Origin: Leptothrix sp. (in: b-proteobacteria) | GTDB taxonomy: Bacteria; Pseudomonadota; Gammaproteobacteria; Burkholderiales; Burkholderiaceae_C | Assembly: GCA_013822685.1 (NCBI GenBank) | Contig: PNKV01000001.1 | Location: forward strand, 310,001 to 374,000 | Direction of reading: 5' to 3' | DNA length: 64,000 bases | In this document: in pieces, positions 41,442 through 50,481 of the stretch | Layout of the letters: every line of letters begins with the position of its first letter | Position numbering within the stretch: position 1 is the first letter of the stretch | Position numbers and translations under genes: made by a program | Notes under the pieces: model-generated | Database searches by the model: none | What the model saw: only the letters and a program-made list of their open reading frames with translations | What the model was told of the DNA's origin: nothing

Positions 41442-43774
41442 ATTTCGGCGATGCATTGATTGCGCCCAGCCTTTTTGGCGGCGTACAGCGCGCGATCAGC
41501 GCGCTCCAATGTGTCTGCCCAGGTCTCTCCAACGCGATGGTGAGTCAGACCCGCAGAGAAGGTGACGCGCAGTTCTGGGGCTTGACTCGAAAGCTTGGCC
41601 TGGGCAACCACCGCCAGCAGACGGTCAATGGCCATCTGAGACCCACCTGGCATGACGATCAGGAATTCTTCACCACCCCACCGGCCAACGGTGTCTATGT
41701 CTCGGAAGGCCGTTTTTGCCAGGGCGGCAAACCCCACCAGCACCTCATCACCAACCTGATGTCCATGGATGTCATTGACCTGCTTGAAATGATCCAGGTC
41801 AATCAAGGCAACGCACAAGCCAGGCGAGCCGATGCCACCGCGCATGGTTTCATGATCAAGGACTTCATGCAAATGCTGTCGGTTGTACAGGCCTGTCAAG
41901 GTGTCGATGGTCGTGAGGCGTTCGACTTCGGCGATGGCCAATTCAAGTTCTTTGCGTTCTTGGTGGTTCTTCTCGCGGGAGCGGGCGTAGTTGTATGACT
42001 GCCAGGTGAGCATCAGCAAGACACCGCAAGCTGTCGCCATGCTCAAGCCCTCTGATGCAGCATCGAACCCTGGCCCGCCCCACAAGCTCATCCCGATCCA
42101 GGAGATCACCAGCATCACGATCACGGCTGTCCCCGAATAGCGCGCTTGTCGTGGCGAAAACGAAGGAAACCCGAATGCCTGTACCTGGCAAAGCACGCCC
42201 AACAGCGCGCCCTTGCCGATTGGTGAAAAGAAGTGCGCCGCCACCAGCATCAAGTTGGCCCAGATGCATTGCTCCATCATGCAGATGGGATCTTTGAAGC
42301 GCTTGGACCAACCGCTTCGGATGATCACCAACGGTGCAATGGCCCCGATCGTCAGATGGCCCAACAAAACAAGTTCCAACCAACGGGGAAACATGTGCTT
42401 TGGGATTGCATAGAAGATGACGACGAGCAGCCAGAAAACATACATGCCGGAGACGGCAGATGCCAGCTTCAGGAAAGTGCGCGTCTTGGGATCGTCGGTC
42501 CACAACAGCTTGGACAGCGAACTTGAAGTGGCATGGATTGCCCTCCGCTCTGGCGGGGCAGCAGCCGGTGTCAGCACAGGAAGCGGTCCTCTTGCTGACA
42601 ACGAGGCTTGCGCCATTTCGCGCGAGGCCGCATGGCTTTCGCCATTGACAAACTCAGGGCTGATTCGGTCTCTGCCTGCATGCTTGGCGTCGTACAAGGC
42701 CTGATCGGCCAGCTCCATCAGAGCGTCGATGGAGCCATCTCGGTAGGTTGCCAGGCCCGCCGAAAACGTGACGCGCAGGCCAGGGTGCACGGAGTTCCAT
42801 TCATGCTGGTCAATGGCCGCTCGTAGATCCTGCAAGCGGAGATAGGCCGAACGCCCATCGACCTCCGGCATCAGCACGACAAACTCCTCCCCACCCCAGC
42901 GGGCCACTGTTTCGAGTGGCTCGAACACCGATGAAGCGATCTCGGAAAAGCGTTTGAGGACGGCGTCGCCCACGGCATGGCCGTGCTGATCATTCACACG
43001 TTTGAAGAAGTCGATGTCCAGCATCCCCACCGTGAATGGCACACCAAAGCGTGCCGTTTTGCGGGCCTCCTGCTCCAGGCAGGCCAGCATGTGCCGACGG
43101 TTGTATAGCCCCGTCAAGGTGTCATGGACGGACAGGAATTGAAGGGTTTGAAGCGCTTTTTCCCGCTCCACGTTTTGCTGCTTGCGGCGCTTCACCAAGG
43201 TACGCGCGTGGGTCGAAACCATGGCCAGCGTCGGAAGCAGCAATGCCAGGCAGCCGAGGTTCAACAACTCATCGATCAGCTTGGGCCCGTTCGGGTGTGC
43301 CACCCAAATGCTGATGGAGTTGGCAAGCTGGAGCACAGTGGCCGCTGCGATCACGAACCTCACTTGCTTCACAGGCAGGCGACGCATGTCGTAGACCACG
43401 ATCACGGCCAGCCACATGAAAGCCACCCCTCGGCTGATTTCAATCAGGCGATAAGACAGTGCGACAACCATCACGCTGAACAACACCTGTGGAAGGACCA
43501 CCAATGGATCTCGCCACCGAAGTGTGAGCCCAGACCAGATCAATCCCCCGAAGGTACCGAGGCCACCTGCAATGACCACCGCAATCAAATGCGCTCGCTC
43601 TATGGGGAACAGGTTGAGCCAAGCGCCGGTATAAAGCACCAGCAGCGCCAGCACGTAGCTTGGCAGCGTCAGAACAAACCGGCGCGTCGCCTGGCCGTGC
43701 ACTGTTGACGAAGCAGCTTGAACGCCGCTTTCGTCAAGCTCCGGGCGGAGAGTGGCGGGAGAGGCTGTCAACAC
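41438..43774 (-). CDS. Twin membrane-GGDEF diguanylate cyclase (paralogue 3)
   Basis: A 778-residue protein with a GTG start. Layout as paralogue 2: membrane block 1 (about 30-185), GGDEF 1 (about 215-375; LTGLYNRRHMLACLEQEARK, GGEEF near 293), linker, membrane block 2 (about 430-590) and GGDEF 2 (about 610-770; LTGLYNRQHLHEVLD, GGEEF near 698). Again only the second GGDEF has an RxxD inhibitory site (RDID); the first has EPLE. The similar architecture and linker and the convergent neighbour suggest an inverted duplication, since diverged. Confidence 0.9.
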   Translation of the reverse strand: MLTASPATLRPELDESGVQAASSTVHGQATRRFVLTLPSYVLALLVLYTGAWLNLFPIERAHLIAVVIAGGLGTFGGLIWSGLTLRWRDPLVVLPQVLFSVMVVALSYRLIEISRGVAFMWLAVIVVYDMRRLPVKQVRFVIAAATVLQLANSISIWVAHPNGPKLIDELLNLGCLALLLPTLAMVSTHARTLVKRRKQQNVEREKALQTLQFLSVHDTLTGLYNRRHMLACLEQEARKTARFGVPFTVGMLDIDFFKRVNDQHGHAVGDAVLKRFSEIASSVFEPLETVARWGGEEFVVLMPEVDGRSAYLRLQDLRAAIDQHEWNSVHPGLRVTFSAGLATYRDGSIDALMELADQALYDAKHAGRDRISPEFVNGESHAASREMAQASLSARGPLPVLTPAAAPPERRAIHATSSSLSKLLWTDDPKTRTFLKLASAVSGMYVFWLLVVIFYAIPKHMFPRWLELVLLGHLTIGAIAPLVIIRSGWSKRFKDPICMMEQCIWANLMLVAAHFFSPIGKGALLGVLCQVQAFGFPSFSPRQARYSGTAVIVMLVISWIGMSLWGGPGFDAASEGLSMATACGVLLMLTWQSYNYARSREKNHQERKELELAIAEVERLTTIDTLTGLYNRQHLHEVLDHETMRGGIGSPGLCVALIDLDHFKQVNDIHGHQVGDEVLVGFAALAKTAFRDIDTVGRWGGEEFLIVMPGGSQMAIDRLLAVVAQAKLSSQAPELRVTFSAGLTHHRVGETWADTLERADRALYAAKKAGRNQCIAEI

Positions 43775-44056
43775 GGCTCAACCGAGTTCACGATGTCGAA
43801 TTGGTGGTTCGATTTCATTTCCATCGCATCATCATCTTCAGTCGCGGGTGAGCGGCTCGACCACGCGTTCGACATGAGCGCAACTCGGCAAATCATCCAT
43901 CCGTGTGTTTACGTCTTCGCGCGCTGTTTATGAAATGCCGCAGCTGAAGGAATCGAAAAGGCGGCAACTTTTCACTAAATGCTCGAGCCAAATTGCCGCT
44001 AGAAGCCCGCGCCACGGAAAACCCAGCACAAGCCTTTTCATGAAATTTTTCTGGGG

Positions 44057-45349
44057 CTACAGCTGCGAGCCTATCAAAGAGGCAGCGCGTTCGTTCAAGC
44101 GCTCATGCCAGGGCCTTTGTTGCCATTGCGCCAGCGTGATCTGGCGCGCATGGGCCAGGTCTTGTTCAAACACCTTGGTCTGCTCAGCCGCGAAGCCCGC
44201 GTCCATGATGTTGAGGGTGGCCTCGTCATTCAGGCTGAAGGAGCGGTTGTCAAAATTGGTCGAACCCACGGAGACCATGCGGCCATCCACGATCAACACC
44301 TTGCAGTGGTACATGGTGGGTTGGTATTCGGCGATGACCGCGCCACCCGCCAACAGCGGCCCCCATTGGGCACGCGATGCATGACGCACGGCATCGCTGT
44401 CAATGTGTTCGCCCGGCACGATGATGCGCAGCTTCACGCCCCGCTTCAATGCGGCCACGAGCGCATTGGATGTCAACTCGTCCGGCACAAAATAGGCGGC
44501 GGACAAATCAATGGACTTTGATGCCGCAGCAATGGACAAGAGGTACATCAGCTGCATGTTCTCGCTGCCGCCAGAGGGCGAGCTGCTGAACATCTGCGCC
44601 CAGACATCGCCCCGCGCCTGGATGTCGGGGAAATAGATCGGCCCGTGCAGCACTTCTCCGCTGACTTTGATCCAGTTGTCGAGGAACACAGATTGCATCT
44701 GCGCCACCACGGGGCCTTCGATGCGGAAGTGGGTGTCGCGCCAGTGATCGGGATCCTGCGCATGGCCGGTCCATGGCGGCGCAATGCCGACCCCCCCGGT
44801 GTAGCCAACGCGGCCATCCACCACCAGGAGCTTGCGGTGGGTCCGGTTGTTCATGCGGCCCAGGTGCGTCCAATGGGGTGGGTGGAAGCGGTGGATTTGA
44901 ACTCCCGCTTGGCGCATCTCATCGAGTAGCTCATCTTCCATTTTGGCGCTGCCCACCCAGTCCAGCAGCACATGCACCTTCACGCCGTGCCTGGCTCGCT
45001 CGGCCAGTGCATCAGCGAACTGTTGCCCAATGGCACCAGACCAGTAGATGTAGGTTTCAAAGGTGATGGACGCCTGAGCAGACCGGATGTCCGCCAACAT
45101 GGCGGGGAAGATTTCATCGCCATTGATCAACGCCTGCGATCGGTTGCCACCCACGAATGGTGGCCCCAGCATCACGCCAAGTTCTTTCATGAAGCCTGCG
45201 TCGCCCAGCGCATGAATGCGTTCAATGCGCCGCTCGACGTTGGTTTCGTTGCCTTTGAAGTTGAAAGCGATGAGCGCCACTGCAAGCGTGGAAAGCATCG
45301 TTAAAAGAATGATGCTGAGGGTTCTTTTGGTGGATTGCTGGATGGGCAT
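44057..45349 (-). CDS. Cardiolipin synthase / phospholipase D family protein
   Basis: A 430-residue membrane-anchored enzyme. An N-terminal hydrophobic helix (about 9-29) is followed by two HKD motifs, HRKLLVVDGRVGYTGG (about 170-185) and HCKVLIVDGRMVSVGSTNFD (about 352-371), both complete (HxKx4D). This is the layout of bacterial ClsA/ClsB, which join two phosphatidylglycerols into cardiolipin. It is shorter than ClsA (two N-terminal membrane helices) and nearer ClsB in domain size, hence no gene symbol. It is divergent from the Rnk-like gene across a 381-base gap. Confidence 0.88.
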   Translation of the reverse strand: MPIQQSTKRTLSIILLTMLSTLAVALIAFNFKGNETNVERRIERIHALGDAGFMKELGVMLGPPFVGGNRSQALINGDEIFPAMLADIRSAQASITFETYIYWSGAIGQQFADALAERARHGVKVHVLLDWVGSAKMEDELLDEMRQAGVQIHRFHPPHWTHLGRMNNRTHRKLLVVDGRVGYTGGVGIAPPWTGHAQDPDHWRDTHFRIEGPVVAQMQSVFLDNWIKVSGEVLHGPIYFPDIQARGDVWAQMFSSSPSGGSENMQLMYLLSIAAASKSIDLSAAYFVPDELTSNALVAALKRGVKLRIIVPGEHIDSDAVRHASRAQWGPLLAGGAVIAEYQPTMYHCKVLIVDGRMVSVGSTNFDNRSFSLNDEATLNIMDAGFAAEQTKVFEQDLAHARQITLAQWQQRPWHERLNERAASLIGSQL

Positions 45350-45730
45350 CTAGGGCGTAGGGGTTCAGGGCTGGATTGACGTCACATGACAAGTTGGAGC
45401 AAACGGCGTTCCCAAGTCGGCCCTGGCGGCCACGCAATACGCCTACACCGCAGTGCGACTTCTCTGCCGTTGTTTGCAGGAAAGGACCGACGCGGCTAAA
45501 GTAAATGCATGTTTTCCATCCTTTCCACCGCCCAGCTTCGCCAAGCGACCTGGCCCGCCCTGCGGGCCAAGGCGGGAACACGCACGTGCCTGCCGGCCGC
45601 ACATCACTGAGCCCGGCGATCACTTCCAACCATTTTGCGCAAACATCAGATCGCCGGGCCCTCAGCCCGCGCGGTAGCGTTGGCCGGCGATTGCTCGGCA
45701 CGCGCCTGAAGACTGATGGAGCATGGCCTC
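45350..45730. other. Intergenic region between cls and the Rnk-like gene, with one hairpin
   Basis: About 380 bases without a supported gene. It must hold the promoters of both divergent genes. The only structure noted is TGGCCCGC (45551-45558) and GCGGGCCA (45562-45569), a perfect 8-bp stem with a 3-base loop. No convincing ORF, sigma-54 or sigma-28 element was seen. Confidence 0.6.
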
Positions 45731-46153
45731 ATGGAAGCCCTGGTACTTGAGCGGACGCTCACTGCACTCGACCACATTCGACTTTTGAACGTCGTGCGAC
45801 GCCAAAGGCACAGCGACGGATTTCCCACGCCCCGGTTGGAGATCGAACAGGTGCTGGACGCGTGCACCATCGTGCCGCCCAATCAGACGCCACCTGATGT
45901 GGTGACGATGCAGTCGCGGGTTCTGCTGCAGGAACTGGACACTGCGCAGCGCAGGGAGCTCACGCTGTGCTACCCGTCCGATGCGAAGCCGGGGTCGGGA
46001 TTCCTGTCAGTGCTATCGCCCTTGGGCGCCAGCCTGCTGGGCCTGAAAGCAGGCAGCGTGGCGCGCTGGTCCACGCCCGCAGGTGAAGAGCGGGCTGCCG
46101 AGATCGTGGACATCCTCTTCCAACCCGAGGCGAGCGGCGACTACGCCATGTAG
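45731..46153 (+). CDS. Rnk/GreA-GreB C-terminal domain protein (nucleoside diphosphate kinase regulator type)
   Basis: A 140-residue protein. The C-terminal half (LCYPSDAKPGSGFLSVLSPL, GASLLGLKAGSVARW, AAEIVDILFQPEASG) is the FKBP-like domain shared by GreA, GreB and Rnk that binds RNA polymerase. The N-terminal part is shorter than the GreA coiled coil, which points to Rnk. Rnk binds the secondary channel of RNA polymerase without stimulating cleavage. The ATG at 45731 is chosen because TGGAG lies 9 bases upstream; a start five codons earlier is also possible. It precedes a universal stress protein and the Mrp operon on the same strand. Confidence 0.82.
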   Translation: MEALVLERTLTALDHIRLLNVVRRQRHSDGFPTPRLEIEQVLDACTIVPPNQTPPDVVTMQSRVLLQELDTAQRRELTLCYPSDAKPGSGFLSVLSPLGASLLGLKAGSVARWSTPAGEERAAEIVDILFQPEASGDYAM

Positions 46154-46267
46154 TTGCCTGCCGGGGCGCCCCACCCGGACTTTTAGCCATGTGCAACCTG
46201 CCTTGCGGGGTGTTGCCCTTGCTCGTCCGTTTTTTTTCAAACAATCCTGGCCATGAGGGCACAAGAG

Positions 46268-47176
46268 ATGACACCGTTCAATTCCATCTTGGTCGCCACC
46301 GACCTGTCATCCATCAATGCCAGCCAGGTCGAGCACCGCGCGGCGCTGCTGGCGCAAGAACAACACCGCGCGCGATGGCAATGCGACACAGAAGACCTGG
46401 CCTCGATGACGCTGATGCACGCCTTGCCCAGCTCTCCGCTGGACGAGCTTCGCCGATGGTTTTCCAGCGAGGCTGACAAATGCCAATGCCTGGAAGGCCT
46501 GGCCATTGAACTGAACCAACGCCACGGCGTGGACGTGCGAACGCACATGACGACCGGAGATCCCGTAGAGGAGGTCACCCGGCATGCCGACGATCTCGAC
46601 GCAAGCCTGGTCGTGACCGGACGCCGTGGTGTCGGATTCTTAAGTGGGGCAATGGTTGGATCAACCGCGGAACGCATTGCCAAGCGATCGCCCCGACCAG
46701 TGCTGATGGTGCGTCAGCGGGCTCACAAGCCCTATCAACGCACGCTGGTACCCGTGGACTTTTCCCAGTGGAGCCTCCACGCCATTGACTTGGCAAGGCG
46801 GATCGCACCTCAGGCCTCGCTGGTGCTCATGCACGCTGTCGAAGTGCCTTTCGAAGGCCGAATGCGCTTGGCCGGCGTGACCGAGGACGCGCTGGTGCGT
46901 TACCGGGAGGCCGCGCGGCGCACGGCGCAGCGCCGTCTGCAAGAACTTGCAGCCGATTCAGGATTGGACCAAGGCCTGGTGACCTTGTGCACGCCCAGCG
47001 GTGCGTCTCCCTGGATGCTCATCGTCCAGGAGGCACAGAAACAGAACTGCGACCTCGTGGTGATGGGTCGACAAGGCCGGCATGCCATCGATGAGTTCCT
47101 GCTGGGCAGCACGACGCGCATGGTCATCGCCGAAGGCTTGACCGACGTGCTGATCTCCAGCAGCCAGTCCGGCTGA
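46268..47176 (+). CDS. Tandem universal stress protein (UspA family)
   Basis: A 302-residue protein with two Usp domains. Domain 1 (1-about 150) begins FNSILVATDLS and has the nucleotide motif G-x2-G-x9-GS (GRRGVGFLSGAMVGS). Domain 2 (about 155-300) begins RTLVPVDFSQWS and has a second copy (GRQGRHAIDEFLLGS). Both motifs are intact, so both should bind ATP. A start five codons earlier is in frame but the ATG at 46268 gives the usual N-terminus. It lies 52 bases before mrpA on the same strand, a possible stress-linked pairing. Confidence 0.92.
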   Translation: MTPFNSILVATDLSSINASQVEHRAALLAQEQHRARWQCDTEDLASMTLMHALPSSPLDELRRWFSSEADKCQCLEGLAIELNQRHGVDVRTHMTTGDPVEEVTRHADDLDASLVVTGRRGVGFLSGAMVGSTAERIAKRSPRPVLMVRQRAHKPYQRTLVPVDFSQWSLHAIDLARRIAPQASLVLMHAVEVPFEGRMRLAGVTEDALVRYREAARRTAQRRLQELAADSGLDQGLVTLCTPSGASPWMLIVQEAQKQNCDLVVMGRQGRHAIDEFLLGSTTRMVIAEGLTDVLISSSQSG

Positions 47177-47227
47177 TGACCCCGCGCATGAGATTCGCTG
47201 CAGCATTCGAAAGTAGACTGTCCAGCA

Positions 47228-50149
47228 ATGTCGCTGCTCCTTCTTCTCTCACTGCCATTTATCGGCAGCGTGATCGCCGCGCTGCTGCCGACCACTGCCC
47301 GCAACCTCGAGTCCTTGTGGGCCGCGGCCATTGCGCTGGTGATTGCCGTCTCTCTGGCCATGTTGTACCCGGCCATCAGCGCCGGCACCGTGGTCACCGA
47401 ACGCCTGGTTTGGCTGCCCAGCCTGGGCATAGATGTGGTCGTTCGGCTGGATGGCTTTGCATGGATGTTCGCGATGCTGGTCAGCGGCATGGGCTTGCTG
47501 GTCATCATCTACGCGCGCTACTACCTTTCAGCCGATGACCCGGCGGCGCGCTTTTATTCTTTGATGCTGGGCTTCATGGGGGCGATGCTCGGCGTGGTCG
47601 TCTCGGGCAACCTGGTGCAGATGGTCGTGTTCTGGGAGCTGACCAGCGTCTTTTCCTTCCTGCTGATCGGCTACTGGACGCACCGCAAGGACGCGCGCCG
47701 CGGTGCACGCATGGCCTTCACTGTCACGACCACCGGTGGGCTGGCCTTGCTGGCCGGGGTGCTGCTGCTGGGCCACATCGTCGGCAGCCATGAACTTGGC
47801 GCGGTGCTGCAAGCGGGCGATGTGGTGCGCGCGCACCCCCTTTATCCCCTGGCCCTGGGCCTGGTCCTGCTGGGCGCCCTGACCAAGAGCGCGCAGTTTC
47901 CGTTCCACTTCTGGCTGCCGCACGCGATGGCCGCGCCCACGCCGGTGTCGGCCTATCTGCACTCGGCCACCATGGTCAAGGCCGGCGTTTTTCTGCTGGC
48001 CCGGCTTTGGCCCGTGCTGTCGGGCACGGACGAATGGTTCTGGATCGTCGGTGGTGCCGGCCTGGTAACGCTGTTGCTCGGCAGTTATGCCGCCATGTTC
48101 CAGAACGACTTGAAGGGCCTGCTGGCGTACTCCACCATCAGCCACCTGGGCCTGATCACGCTGCTGCTGGGGCTGAACAGCCCGCTGGCCGCCGTGGCCG
48201 CCGTGTTCCATATGATGAACCACGCGACCTTCAAAGCCTCGCTGTTCATGTCGGTGGGCATCATCGACCACGAAAGCGGCACGCGCGACATGCGCCGGCT
48301 TGACGGCCTGTTTCGCTTCATGCCGATCACCGGCACGCTGGCCATCGTGGCCTGTGCCGCGATGGCGGGCGTGCCGCTGCTCAACGGCTTCCTCTCCAAA
48401 GAGATGTTCTTTGCCGAAACGGTGTTTGTCTCGTCGCACCCCGCCATCGAATTCGGCCTACCTGCGGCCGCCACGCTGGCGGGCATATTTGCGGTGGTGT
48501 ATTCGCTGCGCTTCGGCCACGACGTGTTCTTTGGCGATCCGCCCACCCGCTGCCCCCGGCAGCCGCACGAGCCAGTGCACTGGATGCGGGTGCCCGTCGA
48601 GTTGCTCGTGCTGGCTTGCGTGGTCGTCGGCACGCTGCCGGCATGGTCCATCGGCCCGGTGTTGGCGATTGCCGCGCAGCCGGTGGTCGGCGGCGCGTTG
48701 CCCGAGTACAGCTTGGCGGTCTGGCATGGCTTCAACACCCCGCTGATGATGAGCTCGGTGGCCACCTTGGGCGGACTGCTGGTCTACCTGCGCTTCGCTG
48801 ACCGGTTCAAGCGGCGCCGGGGACGCGGCGTACCGATGCTGCAAGTCCTGGACGGCAAGCGCCTGTTCGAGAACCTGTTGGCCCGCACCTCGAATACCGC
48901 GCGGCATTTTTCCCGCAGGTTCGGCACCCGACGCCTGCAGCCACAGCTGTTCGCGATGCTGCTGATCGCGGGCCTTGCTGGCTTGAGCTCGGCCTTGATC
49001 GTGCCTCTGGTGTGGGGCGATCGTGCGCGTGTGCCGGCCACGCCCGAGTTCGTGCTGCTGTGGGTCATTGCTGGCGTCTGTGCTTTGGGCGCTGCCAACC
49101 AAGCCAAATTTCATCGGCTCGCGGCCTTGACGATGCTGAGTGTGGTTGGCTTGGCGCTTTGCATCACCTTCGCCTGGTTTTCGGCGCCCGACCTGGCCCT
49201 GACCCAGCTGGCTGTCGAGGTGGTCACCCTGGTGTTGTTCCTGCTGGGGCTGCGGTGGATGCCCAAGCGCATGGAACAGGATGATCCAGGCATGCTGGCA
49301 TTCACCTGGTGGCGCCGTCGCCGCGATCTGGTGCTGGCCGCAGCCATTGGCGCGGGCATGTCGGCCCTGTCATACGCGCTGCTGACACGCCACGCGCCGC
49401 TGTCGATCTCGCCTTTCTTCATCGAGAAGGCGCTGCCCGAGGGTGGCGGCACGAACGTGGTCAACGTCATGCTGGTCGATTTCCGCGCCTTCGACACGCT
49501 GGGCGAGATCACCGTGTTGGGCATCGTCGGGCTGACGGTGTATGCGTTGCTGCGCCGCTTCCGCCCGGCGCGTGAGGCGGTCGAACAGACGCCTCAGCAG
49601 CAGGCATCGGCCGTGGCGTCCGGCGAGGACTTGATCGACCGCGATGGTGACAATGACGATCACCTGCCTCCCTACCTGGAGGTGCCAGCCGTGCTGGTGC
49701 AGCTGCTGCTGCCGGTGGCCGGGCTGTTCGCTTTCCACCTGTTCATGCGCGGCCACAACGAGCCTGGCGGCGGCTTCATCGCAGGGCTGGTGATGGCCAT
49801 CGCTTTCATCGCGCAGTACATGGTCAGTGGCACGCGCTGGGTCGAGTCCCGACTGCACTTGCTGCCCACGCGCTGGATCGCCATCGGCCTGCTAATCGCG
49901 CTGGCCACGGGGCTGGGCTCGATGGCCGTGGGCCATCCCTTCCTGACGACGCACACCGCCCACGTCACGTGGCCGCTGGTCGGCGAGGTTCACCTGCCCA
50001 CCGCGGCGGTGTTCGATGTGGGAGTGTTCGCAGTCGTGGTGGGCTCGACCTTGCTGCTGCTCACCGCCATCGCCCACCAGTCGCTCCGCGCGCGTCGCCG
50101 GCAGGCCGCGGCACCAGCCGAAGAAAGAGGGGGCGGATGGAAATCGTGA
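47228..50149 (+). CDS. mrpA: Mrp Na+/H+ antiporter subunit A, fused to subunit B
   Basis: A 973-residue membrane protein, the large subunit of the multi-protein Mrp antiporter. Residues 1-about 500 are the NuoL-like part, with conserved Glu in VVFWELTSVFSFLLIGYW and Lys in LTKSAQFPFHFWLPHAM. Residues about 590-800 are the MrpA C-terminal extension. Residues about 815-955 are a complete MrpB domain (LLLPVAGLFAFHLFMRGHNE, GGGFIAGLVMAIAFIAQYMV). With A and B fused, the operon is of the group 2 type (A-C-D-E-F-G), as in Sinorhizobium pha. It sets cytoplasmic Na+ and pH. The next gene overlaps its end by 13 bases. Confidence 0.94.
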   Translation: MSLLLLLSLPFIGSVIAALLPTTARNLESLWAAAIALVIAVSLAMLYPAISAGTVVTERLVWLPSLGIDVVVRLDGFAWMFAMLVSGMGLLVIIYARYYLSADDPAARFYSLMLGFMGAMLGVVVSGNLVQMVVFWELTSVFSFLLIGYWTHRKDARRGARMAFTVTTTGGLALLAGVLLLGHIVGSHELGAVLQAGDVVRAHPLYPLALGLVLLGALTKSAQFPFHFWLPHAMAAPTPVSAYLHSATMVKAGVFLLARLWPVLSGTDEWFWIVGGAGLVTLLLGSYAAMFQNDLKGLLAYSTISHLGLITLLLGLNSPLAAVAAVFHMMNHATFKASLFMSVGIIDHESGTRDMRRLDGLFRFMPITGTLAIVACAAMAGVPLLNGFLSKEMFFAETVFVSSHPAIEFGLPAAATLAGIFAVVYSLRFGHDVFFGDPPTRCPRQPHEPVHWMRVPVELLVLACVVVGTLPAWSIGPVLAIAAQPVVGGALPEYSLAVWHGFNTPLMMSSVATLGGLLVYLRFADRFKRRRGRGVPMLQVLDGKRLFENLLARTSNTARHFSRRFGTRRLQPQLFAMLLIAGLAGLSSALIVPLVWGDRARVPATPEFVLLWVIAGVCALGAANQAKFHRLAALTMLSVVGLALCITFAWFSAPDLALTQLAVEVVTLVLFLLGLRWMPKRMEQDDPGMLAFTWWRRRRDLVLAAAIGAGMSALSYALLTRHAPLSISPFFIEKALPEGGGTNVVNVMLVDFRAFDTLGEITVLGIVGLTVYALLRRFRPAREAVEQTPQQQASAVASGEDLIDRDGDNDDHLPPYLEVPAVLVQLLLPVAGLFAFHLFMRGHNEPGGGFIAGLVMAIAFIAQYMVSGTRWVESRLHLLPTRWIAIGLLIALATGLGSMAVGHPFLTTHTAHVTWPLVGEVHLPTAAVFDVGVFAVVVGSTLLLLTAIAHQSLRARRRQAAAPAEERGGGWKS

Positions 50150-50481
50150 TCTCTATCGCCATTGGCGTGATGGCCAGCGCTGGCGTGTGGCTGGTCCTGC
50201 GGCCGCGGACATTTCAAGTGCTGATCGGCCTGTCGATGCTGTCTTATGCGGTCAACCTGTTCATCTTCAGTGTGGGCAGCCTGGCCATTGACCGTGAGCC
50301 CATTGTCAAGCCCGGACTGGTGGCCAACCTGGCCAACTACAGCGATCCGCTGCCGCAATCGCTGGTGTTAACAGCCATCGTCATCGGCTTCGCGACGACG
50401 GCACTGTTCCTGGTGGTGCTGCTGGCATTGCGTGGGCTGTCCGGTGGTGACCATGTCGACGGACAAGAGGAGCACCCATGA
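50137..50481 (+). CDS. mrpC: Mrp antiporter subunit C
   Basis: A 114-residue NuoK-like membrane protein with three hydrophobic helices (about 3-25, 30-50, 72-95). TFQVLIGLSMLSYAVNLFIF and DPLPQSLVLTAIVIGFATTA are the MrpC signatures. The ATG at 50137 lies within the last codons of mrpA; the gene ends in ATGA overlap with mrpD. Confidence 0.93.
   Translation: MEIVISIAIGVMASAGVWLVLRPRTFQVLIGLSMLSYAVNLFIFSVGSLAIDREPIVKPGLVANLANYSDPLPQSLVLTAIVIGFATTALFLVVLLALRGLSGGDHVDGQEEHP

Noticed and set aside
45350-45730. Small open frames in the cls/Rnk gap
   Set aside because: No family resemblance and poor start sites; treated as regulatory region.
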